53,280 nt of DNA from an uncultured Planctomycetota bacterium (GCA_903928115.1 CAIYPP010000158.1:1-53280); one strand, 5' to 3'; counted from the stretch's first letter, positions 31,431-40,374 are shown. The notes: a model not told the origin generated them from the letters alone. Numbers and translations are program-made.

Positions 31431-33713
31431 ATGACTCGCACGTCCTCCCAGCCCGCACGACTGCCGTGGGCGCTCCAAGTCGCGCTGCCGCTCGCGCTCG
31501 CCGCGATCGCGCTCGCGGTCTTCTGGCCTTGCATCGACTACCCGTTCGTCGCGCTCGATGACGACGCCAACTTCGAGTTCAACTTCCTGTTTCGCGGGCT
31601 CGGCGACGAGCAACTCGAATGGATGTGGGGCTGGCGCAGCTACCACTACGGCCACTGGCATCCGCTGACGTGGGTGACGTTCGGCTGGGACTACGCGCGC
31701 GCGGGCCTCGACGCCGCGGCGTACCACCGCACCAGCCTCGCGATCCACGTGGCATCGGTGGTCGCGTTTTGGCTCATGGCGCTGGAGCTCCTGCGCTGGT
31801 GCATCGGAAGTTGCAGCGCGAGCGCTCCAGAGTCTCCCTCGGATCGCACACGCGAGCTCTTGCTGCACGGCTGCGCAGCCCTCGCGACGATCGCGTGGGG
31901 GATTCACCCGCTGCGCGTCGAGAACGTCGTGTGGCTGACGGAGCGGCGCGACCTCTTGAGCGCGCTGTTCCTGTTCCTCGCGGTGTGGGCGTACCTGCGG
32001 ATGTGCCGGTTCGGGGCTCTGCGCGGTGCGTGGCTGGCACTGGCGCTCGGCGCGTACGGGCTCTCGTTGCTCTCGAAGGCGTGGGGCATGACGTTGCCGG
32101 TGGTGCTGCTCGCACTCGATCTCTATCCGCTGCGGCGTCGCTCGGCGGTGTCGTTCGGGCGGCTTGTCGTCGAGAAGCTGTGGTTCGCGCCGCTCGCGCT
32201 CCTGACGGCGTATCAGGCGGCTTCCGCGCAGAAGCAGATTGCGGCTGCGGTCACGCTGGAAGAACACGGAGTTCTGCACCGTGCTGCGCAGGCGTGCTAC
32301 GGACTGTGCTTCTACGTGTGGAAGACGCTCTGGCCGACGGACTTGGGTTGCCACTACCTGCTGGAGCTCGACTTCGATCCGACCCGCCCGGTGTACGTCG
32401 CGTCGATGGGGGTCGTCGCGCTGGTGACCGCTGCCGTGCTCGCACTGCGCAAGCGCTGGCCTGCGCTCCTCGCTGCGTGGTTCTGCTACGGCGTGCTCGT
32501 CTCGCCGATCCTCGGCATCCTTCAAAGCGGCGCGCAGAAGGTGGCGGACCGCTACGCTCAGCTCGGCTCGATTCCGCTCGTGATGCTCGCGGTGGGAGCC
32601 TTGCTGGTTGCGCTCGACCGGCGTCAAGCTTCGCCGGTGCGGCGGGTAGAGGGCGACGCGCGCGTTCCGCAGGTTCTGTTCGCTTGCACCGCGGTTTTCG
32701 CGCTGGCGCTGGGCTTCGTGACGCGACGGCAGGTCACGGTCTGGTCCACCTCCGAGTCGCTGTTCCGCCGCGCGGTCGAGGTCGAGCCCGAGAACTACTT
32801 CGTCCTCCACAACTACTCGGTGATGCTCTATCGGCGTCAGGCGTGGAGCGAAGCCACCGAGGTCGAGCAGCGCTCGGTCGCGGCCCATCCGGGGCGCGGC
32901 AACGAGATGGCGCGGCACACGCTGGGGATCCTGTACCAGATGCAGGGACGCATGGACCTTGCCGAAGCCGCGTGGCGCTCCGCCGTCGAGTGGGAGCCAG
33001 AGCCGGGCGACCCGCGCTACTCGGATCGTCCGAAGTTTTGGCTGCCGGACCCCGCGGACTGCCTCGCGTCGTTGCGCAACCCGCTCGCGGCTCGCGGCGC
33101 TCAGGCGGAGCTGATCGGGCTGTACGAAAAGGGCCTCGAGCGGCGCGCGGATGTGCTGCGGCTGTACGTCGACCTCGATGCGCTGCTGGCGCAGGCCGGA
33201 CGCCATGCGGAGCGCGTGGCTCTCTGGGAGAAGGCCGAGAAGCAAGCGTCCATCTCGCGTGCGATCGTCGCCGGCGGACAGGCGCGCGCGCTGATCTCCG
33301 TCGGTCGCTTGCGGGATGCCGAGCCGCTGGCGTTCCGCTCCGCCGCGCTCGACCGAGTCGTGGCACAGGAAGTGATCGATGCCCTGTCCGCGGCGGTCCA
33401 ACGCTCAGGACTTCCGGCGACGCTCGAGCTGTTCGAGCGCGCGCGACGTGCGTCGGTGCCGGGTCCGATGGTCGAGAACGGAATCGGAAAGGCGTACCTC
33501 GCGGCGAATCGGCTCTCGGAGGCCGAGCCGTTCCTGCTGCGAGCCCAAGCGCTCGACTCGATGAGCCGCGCCTACGTCGTCGACGTGTGCGAGCTCTTCC
33601 TGCGTCAGGGGCGCCGCGACGACGCAGTCAGCAACCTTCGAGCATTGCTCAACGTCGATCCGCAGAATGCTCGGGCGCAAGCGCTGTTGCAGCAGGCGAC
33701 GGGGGCCCGCTGA
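31431..33713 (+). CDS. TMTC-like membrane glycosyltransferase with C-terminal TPR repeats
   Basis: This 760-residue protein has about ten transmembrane helices and then a large soluble helical domain. The first loop, FVALDDDANFEFN, carries an acidic cluster, followed by GHWHPLTWVTFGWDYA and IHPLRVENVVWLTERRDLLS. These patterns match the TMTC family of protein O-mannosyltransferase-like proteins. The C-terminal 320 residues contain TPR-like units (VEPENYFVLHNYSVMLYRR, then later GRLRDAEPLAFRSAAL and NRLSEAEPFLLRAQAL). Bacterial members are uncharacterised; a GT-C activity on extracytoplasmic proteins is inferred from the fold. It is followed after 3 bases by the HupE/UreJ-like gene. Confidence 0.85.
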   Translation: MTRTSSQPARLPWALQVALPLALAAIALAVFWPCIDYPFVALDDDANFEFNFLFRGLGDEQLEWMWGWRSYHYGHWHPLTWVTFGWDYARAGLDAAAYHRTSLAIHVASVVAFWLMALELLRWCIGSCSASAPESPSDRTRELLLHGCAALATIAWGIHPLRVENVVWLTERRDLLSALFLFLAVWAYLRMCRFGALRGAWLALALGAYGLSLLSKAWGMTLPVVLLALDLYPLRRRSAVSFGRLVVEKLWFAPLALLTAYQAASAQKQIAAAVTLEEHGVLHRAAQACYGLCFYVWKTLWPTDLGCHYLLELDFDPTRPVYVASMGVVALVTAAVLALRKRWPALLAAWFCYGVLVSPILGILQSGAQKVADRYAQLGSIPLVMLAVGALLVALDRRQASPVRRVEGDARVPQVLFACTAVFALALGFVTRRQVTVWSTSESLFRRAVEVEPENYFVLHNYSVMLYRRQAWSEATEVEQRSVAAHPGRGNEMARHTLGILYQMQGRMDLAEAAWRSAVEWEPEPGDPRYSDRPKFWLPDPADCLASLRNPLAARGAQAELIGLYEKGLERRADVLRLYVDLDALLAQAGRHAERVALWEKAEKQASISRAIVAGGQARALISVGRLRDAEPLAFRSAALDRVVAQEVIDALSAAVQRSGLPATLELFERARRASVPGPMVENGIGKAYLAANRLSEAEPFLLRAQALDSMSRAYVVDVCELFLRQGRRDDAVSNLRALLNVDPQNARAQALLQQATGAR

Positions 33714-33716
33714 GCG

Positions 33717-34811
33717 ATGCTGGCCCTGCTCGCGCTCCTCTCGCTCTCCTTCGGGTTCGGACGTCACCCAGACTCGCAGTCGACCTCTCGTATCACCGTC
33801 ACCGAGCAGGGCGCGGGGCTGGAGCTCTCCGTTCAGGCCCTCTCGCTGATCGAGTGTCTCGAGGTGGACCGCGACGGGGACAAGCGACTCTCGGCGGCCG
33901 AGCTCGAAGCGGGACGCGACCAGATCCGCGGGTACTTCGACGCGCGCTACCAGATCGAGCCCACGGGACCGCGCAATCCGTGGACGCTGGAGCTCGTCGA
34001 CGGCGGCACGCTCGGGTACCAGCTCGTGCAGGGCATGACGAGCTTCATTGTGTCTCCCGACTGTGACGAGCTGCGCATCCGCTGCCGCTTGTTCTTGGAG
34101 CAAAATCCGCTGCACCGCGACGTCGCGACGGTCGTGTGGCGTGGGGAAGAGCCGGCGGTGTTCCTGTTCGGCGAGGGCGTCGAGGACTGGGAGTTCCGCT
34201 CCGCGTCCGCGCGCCGCGGCGGAGTTTTTGCGGGCTATCTCCAGCTCGGCATCGAGCACATCCTCGGCGGCTGGGACCACCTGGCGTTCGTGCTCGCGCT
34301 GCTCGTCGGCGCGCGCAGCGTGCGCTCGCTCGTCGCGGTCGTGACGGCTTTCACGGTGTCGCATTCCATCACGCTCGCGTGCGCTGCGCTCGAGGTCTTC
34401 CACGTGCCGGGACGGCTCGTCGAGCTCGCGATCGCGCTGTCGATTGCCTACATCGGGGCCGAGCTCCTGCTCGTGCGTCGCCCGGGCGCGAGGTGGATCG
34501 AGGCGTTCGTGTTCGGCCTCGTTCATGGGCTGGGTTTTGCGAGCTTCCTCGGCGAGTCGCTGGTGCTCGAGCCACTCAAGGTCACGGCGCTCTTTGGTTT
34601 CAACCTAGGCGTGGAGCTTGGACAGCTCGCCGTGGTGCTCGGCGTCGGAGCGTTGGTGCTTTTCCTGCCCGGGGACCGCAGCTATCGAGATCGTCCGCGG
34701 GAGTGGCTGGTGCCGCGCTGGGTGCGTGGCCCGGTCGCGCTCGCGGTGTTGATCGCAGGGCTCGCTTGGTTCTTGGAGCGCGCGGGCTGGCTGCCGTGGG
34801 GGAGCGCGTGA
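33717..34811 (+). CDS. HupE/UreJ-family membrane protein with EF-hand-like loop
   Basis: This 364-residue protein has a signal-like N-terminus and a beta-rich extracytoplasmic domain. The loop DRDGDKRLSAAE (about residues 50-61) fits the 12-residue EF-hand consensus with acidic residues at 1, 3, 5 and 12. From about residue 170 come seven or so transmembrane helices of the HupE/UreJ_2 type: YLQLGIEHILGGWDHLAFVLAL, then AFTVSHSITLACA and FGLVHGLGFASFL. The His and Asp residues in IEHILGGWDH and the HS/HG motifs are typical and are thought to bind nickel or a related metal in the family. No hydrogenase or urease is nearby. GTGA overlap couples it to crcB. Confidence 0.88.
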   Translation: MLALLALLSLSFGFGRHPDSQSTSRITVTEQGAGLELSVQALSLIECLEVDRDGDKRLSAAELEAGRDQIRGYFDARYQIEPTGPRNPWTLELVDGGTLGYQLVQGMTSFIVSPDCDELRIRCRLFLEQNPLHRDVATVVWRGEEPAVFLFGEGVEDWEFRSASARRGGVFAGYLQLGIEHILGGWDHLAFVLALLVGARSVRSLVAVVTAFTVSHSITLACAALEVFHVPGRLVELAIALSIAYIGAELLLVRRPGARWIEAFVFGLVHGLGFASFLGESLVLEPLKVTALFGFNLGVELGQLAVVLGVGALVLFLPGDRSYRDRPREWLVPRWVRGPVALAVLIAGLAWFLERAGWLPWGSA

Positions 34812-35173
34812 GCGGGGCGCTGCTCGTCGCCGCAGGCGGCGCGCTGGGCGCGCTCTTGCGCTACGGATCCGTCGCGCTCGTCACTCGCGCGTGGGGAGCG
34901 CCCTTCCCCGTCGGCACGCTCGCGGTCAATGGACTCGGCTCTCTCGCGGCGGGCGCGCTCGTCGGTGCGCTTGCCGCGCGCGAGGACTCCGTCTCCCTGC
35001 GCCTCTTCTGGGGCGTGGGCGTGCTCGGTGGATTCACGACCTTCTCCGCGTTCAGCATCGACACACTGAACCTGCTGCGCGAGCAGCGCGTCCTCGCGGC
35101 CGTGGGCTACCTGGCGGGAAGCATCCTCGCCGCTCTCGGAGCAGCGGCGCTCGGTTTTCGGCTCACACGCTGA
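34808..35173 (+). CDS. crcB: Fluoride channel CrcB (Fluc)
   Basis: This 121-residue protein has four transmembrane helices of the CrcB family, which exports fluoride as a dual-topology dimer. Motifs are GGALGALLRYGSVAL near the N-terminus, PVGTLAVNGLGSLAAGAL with the family Asn, and GGFTTFSAFSIDTLNLL with the conserved phenylalanine box region. The start is the GTG at 34808, which overlaps the stop of the HupE/UreJ gene (GTGA). That overlap leaves no room for a fluoride riboswitch, so expression must depend on the upstream gene. One subunit gene is enough if it is dual topology. Confidence 0.93.
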   Translation: MSGALLVAAGGALGALLRYGSVALVTRAWGAPFPVGTLAVNGLGSLAAGALVGALAAREDSVSLRLFWGVGVLGGFTTFSAFSIDTLNLLREQRVLAAVGYLAGSILAALGAAALGFRLTR

Positions 35174-35182
35174 TCTGTCGAT

Positions 35183-35863
35183 TCAGGTTCCGGCGCGGTG
35201 CAGACGTCCGCGCGGCTGGTGGCGGATCACGTCGCCCTCGACCATGAACACGACGTCCTCGGCGATGTTGGTCGCAGAGTCGCCGATACGCTCGAGGTGT
35301 CGCGAGACGGAGAGCACCTGCACTGCGCGCTCGACGGTGCTCGAGTCGCGCTGCATCAGGCTCGTCAGGGTCTCGAACATGTGGCGCTGGCACTCGTCGA
35401 CGGCGGCGTCGGAGATGCAGACCTTGCGCGCGAGGTCGGGATCTTGGTTCACGATGGCGTCGAGGCTCTCGCGAACCATGCGGCGCACCGACTCCACCAT
35501 GCGGGTGAAGTCGATGTCGACGGGCAGCGGCGGGTGGGTGGAGAGGAACTGCGCGCGCTCGGCGATGTTGCCCGCGAGGTCGCCCATGCGCTCGAGGTCG
35601 TTGTTCACCTTGAGCACCGCGATGATGTAGCGCAGGTCGCCCGCGACGGGCTGGTGCAGGGCGAGCATCTTGAGGCACATGTCCTCGACCTCGAGCTCCT
35701 TGCGGTCGATCGCGTCGTCTCCGGCTGCCACTTCCTGCGCCAGCTCGGGCTCGCGCGCGACGAGGGCGCGGATGGCGCGATTGATGGCCTCCTCGACCAT
35801 GGCTCCCATGGCGAGGATTTCTTTCTTGAGGCGGTCGAGGTCGGTCTGGAGGTGTCGGGTCAT
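35183..35863 (-). CDS. phoU: Phosphate transport system regulator PhoU
   Basis: This 226-residue protein has two three-helix PhoU repeats. Repeat one has KVNNDLERMGDLAGNIAER, repeat two VSRHLERIGDSATNIAEDV. It ends FMVEGDVIRH, which is typical of PhoU. It binds metal through the E/D-rich helices and signals phosphate status to PhoR. It is the last gene of the phoB-phoR-phoU operon, with a 23-base gap to phoR. No pst transporter gene is visible. It converges on crcB, with 9 bases between the stops. Confidence 0.96.
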   Translation of the reverse strand: MTRHLQTDLDRLKKEILAMGAMVEEAINRAIRALVAREPELAQEVAAGDDAIDRKELEVEDMCLKMLALHQPVAGDLRYIIAVLKVNNDLERMGDLAGNIAERAQFLSTHPPLPVDIDFTRMVESVRRMVRESLDAIVNQDPDLARKVCISDAAVDECQRHMFETLTSLMQRDSSTVERAVQVLSVSRHLERIGDSATNIAEDVVFMVEGDVIRHQPRGRLHRAGT

Positions 35864-35886
35864 GGCGTGGAGGACGAGCGTAGCGC

Positions 35887-37668
35887 TCAGGCGGGGAAGT
35901 GTACGCGGAAGGTCGAGCCGCGGCCCGGGGCGCTCTCGATCGAGACGCTCCCGCCGAGCGAGCTCGCGAGGTGCTTGACGATGGAGAGGCCGAGGCCCGT
36001 GCCGCCGAGGTCCCGGGAGCGGGCCTTGTCGACGCGGTAGAAGCGCTCGAAGACCCGCGCTTGGTCGGCGGGCTCGATGCCGATGCCGGTGTCCTCGACT
36101 TCGAGGCGCAGCTCGCCCGGCAGGCGCAGGAGTCGCGCGCACACACGGCCGCCTTCTGGGGTGTACTTGCAGGCGTTGTCGAGCAGGTTGTCGAGGATCT
36201 GCCGCAGGCTCTCTTCGTCCGCGAGCACCGTGCACGCTTCGTCGGGTAGCTCGAGGCTGAGCCCGAGCTGCTTGCGCGCCGCCACGTCTCCGAAGCGCGC
36301 CACGCCCTCGCGCATGCGCGGGCGAAGGTCGAGGAGCGTGCGCTCGCTGCGGCCCTCGTTCGCTTCGATGCGCGCGAGCGAGAGCAGGTCGGTCACCAGC
36401 GCCGAGAGCCGCAGCGCCTGGTCGCGGACGCGGTCGAGGAAGCGCCGCTGGGTGTCCTTCGGCATCTCGGGGTCGTCGACCATCGTCTCGACCATCCCGC
36501 GGATCGCGGTCAGCGGGGTCTTGAGCTCGTGACTGACGTTGGCGACGAAGTCGCGTCGCACGTTCTCGAGGCGCCGCAGCTCGGTGACGTCGTGCATGAC
36601 GAGCACCGCGCCCGCGAGCTCGCCGCTGCCGGCGCGCAGCCCCGACGCTCGCAGCTCGATCTCGACTTGGCCCCGCGCGACATCCCCCTCGGGGATCAGT
36701 GCACACGATCCTGAGCGCGGCTCGCCGGAGCCGCGAGCCGAGTCGAGGATTTCGCACACCGGGAGCACGCGGGTCACCTCCCAGATTCGACGACCTTCCA
36801 CTTCCGCGGGGTCCGCGCCGAGCAGCCGCGCGGCCACGGAGTTCATGTGCACGACTCGCTCGTCTCGGTCGATCGCGACCACCCCCTCGACCATGCCGCC
36901 GAGGATCGCGAGCACTTGGTTGCGGTCCGCCGTGATCGTCTCGAGGCGCTCTTCGAGCTGGCGGTTCATCGTGGCGATCGCCTCGGAGAGGCGCGCGATC
37001 TCGTCGGCGCCCTCGACGGGCTCCACGCTCGCCTCGTAGTCGCCCTTGGCGATGCGCTCCGCGAGCGCCGCCGTCGCCGAGAGGGGCGCGCTGACTCGCT
37101 TGGCGAAGGACAGCGCGACCAATACGGCGATGCCCGCTGCCGCGAGTGCCGTGAGGGCGGTCGACACGCGCAGGCTTGCGATGCGCTCCTCGATCCCTTC
37201 GAGGGGGAAGGCCGCGCGCACGAACCCGACGAGCTCGCCGTCGACTCGCACGGCGCGCGCGAGGTAGCGGTACCGGCGCCCGACCGTCTCGCTGTCGCGC
37301 TCGGCCGAGCCTCTGCCCGTCTGCGCGGCGTCCTCGATCTCGGGCCGCATGCGATGGTTGCCGATGGTGGAGGGATCGCGCTCGGAGTCCGCGAGCACGA
37401 CTCCGTCCGGACGCACGAGGGTGAGGCGCGCGCCGCCGTCGCGGCCGAGGCGCTGGATGCGCTCCGCGAAATCCGCGGACGTCGGCTCGTCCCAGTGCGG
37501 CGCGGCGATGTCCTGCAGCAAGACGAGCCGCGCCTCCAGCGAGCCGTCGAGGTCGCGCAGCATGTCGGCGCGCGCCCGACGCTCGAACCACACGCCGAGC
37601 GTGACGGTCGAGAGCAGGACCAGAGCTACGCAGCCCAGATACAGCCGCCAGAAGAAGGTCGCGCGCAT
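35887..37668 (-). CDS. phoR: Phosphate-regulon-type sensor histidine kinase PhoR
   Basis: This 593-residue kinase has an N-terminal transmembrane helix (FFWRLYLGCVALVLLSTVTLGVW), an extracytoplasmic sensor region, a second helix near residue 185 (LTALAAAGIAVLVALSFA), a HAMP domain, a PAS domain (GVVAIDRDERVVHMN), a HisKA domain with the phosphoacceptor His in FVANVSHELKTPLTAIRGM, and a HATPase domain with NLLDNACKYTPEG, DTGIGIEPAD and GGTGLGLSIVKHL. Unlike E. coli PhoR it has a sizeable periplasmic domain, as in Bacillus. I use the ATG at 37668; the TTG at 37692 would add eight residues. It lies between phoB and phoU, so the assignment is firm. Confidence 0.94.
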   Translation of the reverse strand: MRATFFWRLYLGCVALVLLSTVTLGVWFERRARADMLRDLDGSLEARLVLLQDIAAPHWDEPTSADFAERIQRLGRDGGARLTLVRPDGVVLADSERDPSTIGNHRMRPEIEDAAQTGRGSAERDSETVGRRYRYLARAVRVDGELVGFVRAAFPLEGIEERIASLRVSTALTALAAAGIAVLVALSFAKRVSAPLSATAALAERIAKGDYEASVEPVEGADEIARLSEAIATMNRQLEERLETITADRNQVLAILGGMVEGVVAIDRDERVVHMNSVAARLLGADPAEVEGRRIWEVTRVLPVCEILDSARGSGEPRSGSCALIPEGDVARGQVEIELRASGLRAGSGELAGAVLVMHDVTELRRLENVRRDFVANVSHELKTPLTAIRGMVETMVDDPEMPKDTQRRFLDRVRDQALRLSALVTDLLSLARIEANEGRSERTLLDLRPRMREGVARFGDVAARKQLGLSLELPDEACTVLADEESLRQILDNLLDNACKYTPEGGRVCARLLRLPGELRLEVEDTGIGIEPADQARVFERFYRVDKARSRDLGGTGLGLSIVKHLASSLGGSVSIESAPGRGSTFRVHFPA

Positions 37669-37705
37669 CGACTGCGCGGGAGTGTAGCGCAATGCGCCCG
37701 AGCTC

Positions 37706-38416
37706 CTACGCGGCCGGTTCGGCGTCGCGGAAACGGTAGCCGACGCCTCGGATCGTCTCGATCAACTCGCGGCAGCGACCGAGCTTTCTGCGGATCGAGC
37801 CGATGTGGACGTCGATGTTGCGGTCGATGACGACCGCGTGGTCGCCGATGGCGCGGGAGAGCAGCTGGTCGCGCGAGAACACGCGGCCGGGGTGGGCAGC
37901 GAGGAAGTGCAGCAGGCGCATCTCGGTCGCGGTGAGCGTGATGGGCTCGCCGTCGACGGTGACGAGGTGCTTGGTCGAGTCGACGACCAGTCCGTCGCGC
38001 ACGACGCGGTCGCCGCTCGAACGAACCTCGCGGAGTGGGCCACGGCGGAGCACGGCCTTCACGCGCGCCAAGAGCTCCTTCGGACTGAAGGGCTTCGTCA
38101 CGTAGTCGTCGGCGCCGAGCTGCAGGCCGAGCACCACGTCGCTCTCCTCGCCCTTCGCCGTCACCATGATCACCGGGATCGCGGCGGTCACGGGGTCGGC
38201 CTGAAGCCGCTTGCAGACCTCGAGTCCGTCGAGTCCGGGCAGCATCAGGTCGAGGAGGACGAGGTCGGGGTTCTCCTTGCGGATTCGGTCGAGCCCTTCC
38301 TCGCCATTGCGGCTCGCGACCACGAGGTAGCCCTCGCGACGCAGGTTGTACTGGACGACCTCGAGGATGTCGGCCTCGTCCTCGATGACGGCGATTTTCT
38401 CGCGTTTGGTGGACAT
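37706..38416 (-). CDS. phoB: Response regulator PhoB (OmpR family)
   Basis: This 236-residue OmpR/PhoB-type regulator has a receiver domain with the acidic pair in VIEDEADILEVV, the phosphoacceptor Asp in LVLLDLMLPGLDG and the Lys in DDYVTKPFSPKELLAR. The winged-helix DNA-binding domain starts near residue 135 (LVVDSTKHLVTVDGEPITL) and includes HPGRVFSRDQLL and VDVHIGSIRRKLG-like and RGVGYRF segments. It activates phosphate-starvation genes. It is first in the operon, and the stop lies 37 bases before the phoR start. I saw no clear Pho box in the 272 bases upstream, which also hold the start region of prmA on the other strand. Confidence 0.94.
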   Translation of the reverse strand: MSTKREKIAVIEDEADILEVVQYNLRREGYLVVASRNGEEGLDRIRKENPDLVLLDLMLPGLDGLEVCKRLQADPVTAAIPVIMVTAKGEESDVVLGLQLGADDYVTKPFSPKELLARVKAVLRRGPLREVRSSGDRVVRDGLVVDSTKHLVTVDGEPITLTATEMRLLHFLAAHPGRVFSRDQLLSRAIGDHAVVIDRNIDVHIGSIRRKLGRCRELIETIRGVGYRFRDAEPAA

Positions 38417-38688
38417 GGGGTCCCTTGGGGGCCTGGATCCGAGCTTGATGGAACTCCCGCAGTACGGGCTTGGGATGTCAAGCCGGGATAAAGGCTCCCA
38501 CAAGACCTTCGCCGGACGGGCGGCTTCGTTCAAGGCGCGCCGCGCCGCGGCGGCCCCTCGAGGTCCCGTTCTTCAAGGTTCGCCCAACGCACGGACCCCG
38601 CCTATCCTGCGCCGATGCGCTTCGCCGTGGTCCCGCCTCGCCGCCCGTTCCTAGTCCGAGTCTCGGCCGCGGCCCGAGGGGCCCTCTG

Positions 38689-39594
38689 ATGGCCCCCGCG
38701 TGGACGGAGATCGCCGTGATCGCCCCAGTCGAATGGCTGGAGCTCGTGGCGGAGACGCTCTCGCTAGGCCCCTGCTCGTCGGTGGCTTTCGGGCGGCCTT
38801 CGCTCGCGACTCCGGAGCCTCCACCGGGGCTGGAGTGGGTGCGAGCCTACGTGATCGAGACCGAGGACACGCCCGCGCTGCGGGCGGAGATCGAGGCGGC
38901 GCTGGGGGCGTTGGGGGAGCGGACCGGCGCGAGCGAGCTCGCGAACCTCTCCGTGCGCTTTCGCCGCCTGCCGCCGGAGGACTACGCGACCTCTTGGCGC
39001 AAGAGCTGGAAGCCGATGCGGGTTGCGGACTTCGCGATCGTGCCGCGCGACTGGAAGGGCACGTTGCGCGCCGGAGATCGGCGTCTCGTGCTCGAGCCGG
39101 GCGGCGCGTTCGGCACCGGGCGACATCCGACGACCCGCGGCTGCCTGCGCGCGATCTCGCGCCTCGTGCGGCCCGGCGAGCGCGTGCTCGACGCAGGCTG
39201 CGGCAACGGGGTGCTCGCGGTCGCAGCGGCGCTCTGCGGCGCGTCCCACGCGCTGGGCTTCGACATCGACCCGAGTGCGATTCCGTACGCGGACGAACTT
39301 GCGGAGTGGAACGGCGTTCGAGCACGCTGCGAGTTCCGCACGGGTACCTTCGAGTGTCTGCGTACGGAGGAGCGCGGCTTCGACGGCGTGCTCGCCAACA
39401 TCTTTGCCGACCTGATCCAAGCGCACGCCGAGGACATGGCCTCGCGCCTGCGGCCGGGCGGTTGGTTCGCGTTCTCGGGCTGTCTCGACAAGAAACGCTA
39501 TCCGACGGTCGCCGCGATCGAAGAGGCGGGGCTCGTGATCGATACGCTGCACACGCGCGGCCAGTGGGACACGTTCGTCGGGCACCGGCCCTGA
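38689..39594 (+). CDS. prmA: Ribosomal protein L11 methyltransferase
   Basis: This 301-residue AdoMet methyltransferase has the family substrate-binding N-terminal domain and a Rossmann-like catalytic domain. EPGGAFGTGRHPTTRGCLRAI is the PrmA signature (GTGxHxTT). AdoMet motif I is VLDAGCGNGVLAVAAALCGA, the acidic residue after strand two is in ALGFDIDPSAI, and VLANIFADLIQAHAEDM corresponds to NILA/NPP-like motif IV. It trimethylates lysine residues and the N-terminus of L11 in the ribosome. It is a single gene divergent from phoB, 272 bases apart. Confidence 0.92.
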   Translation: MAPAWTEIAVIAPVEWLELVAETLSLGPCSSVAFGRPSLATPEPPPGLEWVRAYVIETEDTPALRAEIEAALGALGERTGASELANLSVRFRRLPPEDYATSWRKSWKPMRVADFAIVPRDWKGTLRAGDRRLVLEPGGAFGTGRHPTTRGCLRAISRLVRPGERVLDAGCGNGVLAVAAALCGASHALGFDIDPSAIPYADELAEWNGVRARCEFRTGTFECLRTEERGFDGVLANIFADLIQAHAEDMASRLRPGGWFAFSGCLDKKRYPTVAAIEEAGLVIDTLHTRGQWDTFVGHRP

Positions 39595-39604
39595 GCTCGG
39601 GTCC

Positions 39605-39634
39605 CGCGCACGTTGCCCAAGAGCGCCGTGCGCG
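39605..39634. terminator. Bidirectional hairpin between prmA and bcp
   Basis: CGCGCACG (39605-39612) pairs with CGTGCGCG (39627-39634) around a 14-base loop. It lies between the convergent stops at 39594 and 39652. Confidence 0.45.
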
Positions 39635-39651
39635 AGGTCTCGCTCCGCTGG

Positions 39652-40239
39652 CTACTTCTTCGCGGAGGTCTTGCGGGCAGCCTTCTTGCTCGCAGGTTTC
39701 GCGGTCGCGGGCTTCTTTGCTGCGGGCTTCTTCGGAGCCGCCTTGGCCTTCGGGGTCGCGGCGGGCACCGATGTCGCGGCGCCGCCGTTGAGCGCGGCGA
39801 GCACGGCCTCCGCGTGGCCCGCGACCTTGACGGGGGACCAGATCTGCGCGATGCAGCCGGCTGCGTCGATCAGGAACGTCGAGCGGATCGTGCCCTGCAC
39901 CTTGCGGCCGTACATCAGCTTCTCGCCGAAGGCGCCGTAGGCCGTCGCGACCTTGCTGCCTTCGTCGACGAGCAGGTCGAAGGGGAGCTCGTACTTCGCG
40001 CGGAACCCGGAGTGAGACTTCAGCGAGTCGGCGGACACGCCGAGCACGACCGCACCCGCCTTCTGCAGCGCGGAGTGCTGGTCGCGGAAGTCGCAGGCCT
40101 CGACCGTGCAGCCCGGCGTGTTGTCGCGCGGGTAGAAGTACAGGACGACCTGCTTGCCCTTGAGCGAGGCGAGCGAGACGGTCGCGCCGGAGGTCGAGGG
40201 GAGCGAAAACGCGGGAGCCTTTTGGCCGAGCTTGAGCAT
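39652..40239 (-). CDS. bcp: BCP-type peroxiredoxin with Lys/Ala-rich C-terminal tail
   Basis: This 195-residue peroxiredoxin has the classical BCP active site FYPRDNTPGCTVEACDFRD: the peroxidatic Cys is in TPGC and the resolving Cys five residues on in EAC. The rest of the peroxiredoxin domain (ARG-like R at RSTFLIDAAGCI) ends near residue 150. The last 45 residues are then nearly all Lys, Ala, Pro, Ser and Thr: ATPKAKAAPKKPAAKKP, then TAKPASKKAARKTSAKK. This is like the tail of histone H1 or bacterial H1-like proteins and would bind DNA, RNA or acidic surfaces. It removes hydroperoxides, possibly next to nucleic acid. It is divergent from the redoxin gene at 40375. Confidence 0.92.
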   Translation of the reverse strand: MLKLGQKAPAFSLPSTSGATVSLASLKGKQVVLYFYPRDNTPGCTVEACDFRDQHSALQKAGAVVLGVSADSLKSHSGFRAKYELPFDLLVDEGSKVATAYGAFGEKLMYGRKVQGTIRSTFLIDAAGCIAQIWSPVKVAGHAEAVLAALNGGAATSVPAATPKAKAAPKKPAAKKPATAKPASKKAARKTSAKK

Positions 40240-40374
40240 GGGGAGTGTGGGGAGCGATGCGGGGTGGGGGCGAGAGGGGAGGCGAGACACGCGCGAACCA
40301 ACGGAGTGCGCGCGAGGCTTCCGAACGGCACACTTCTAGTCGTTCCGGCTCGTATCCACCAAGAGGCTCACCCG

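Noticed and set aside
30066..33401. Long antisense reading frame opposite the TSP3 and TMTC-like genes
   Set aside because: It is a shadow frame of the same kind, with low-complexity Arg/His/Gln-rich translation.
34700..34808. Fluoride riboswitch (crcB motif) before crcB
   Set aside because: crcB starts inside the stop codon of the upstream gene, and I saw no conserved riboswitch core in the upstream coding sequence.
38417..38688. Pho box in the phoB/prmA intergenic region
   Set aside because: No repeated CTGTCAT-like half sites are visible in the 272 bases.
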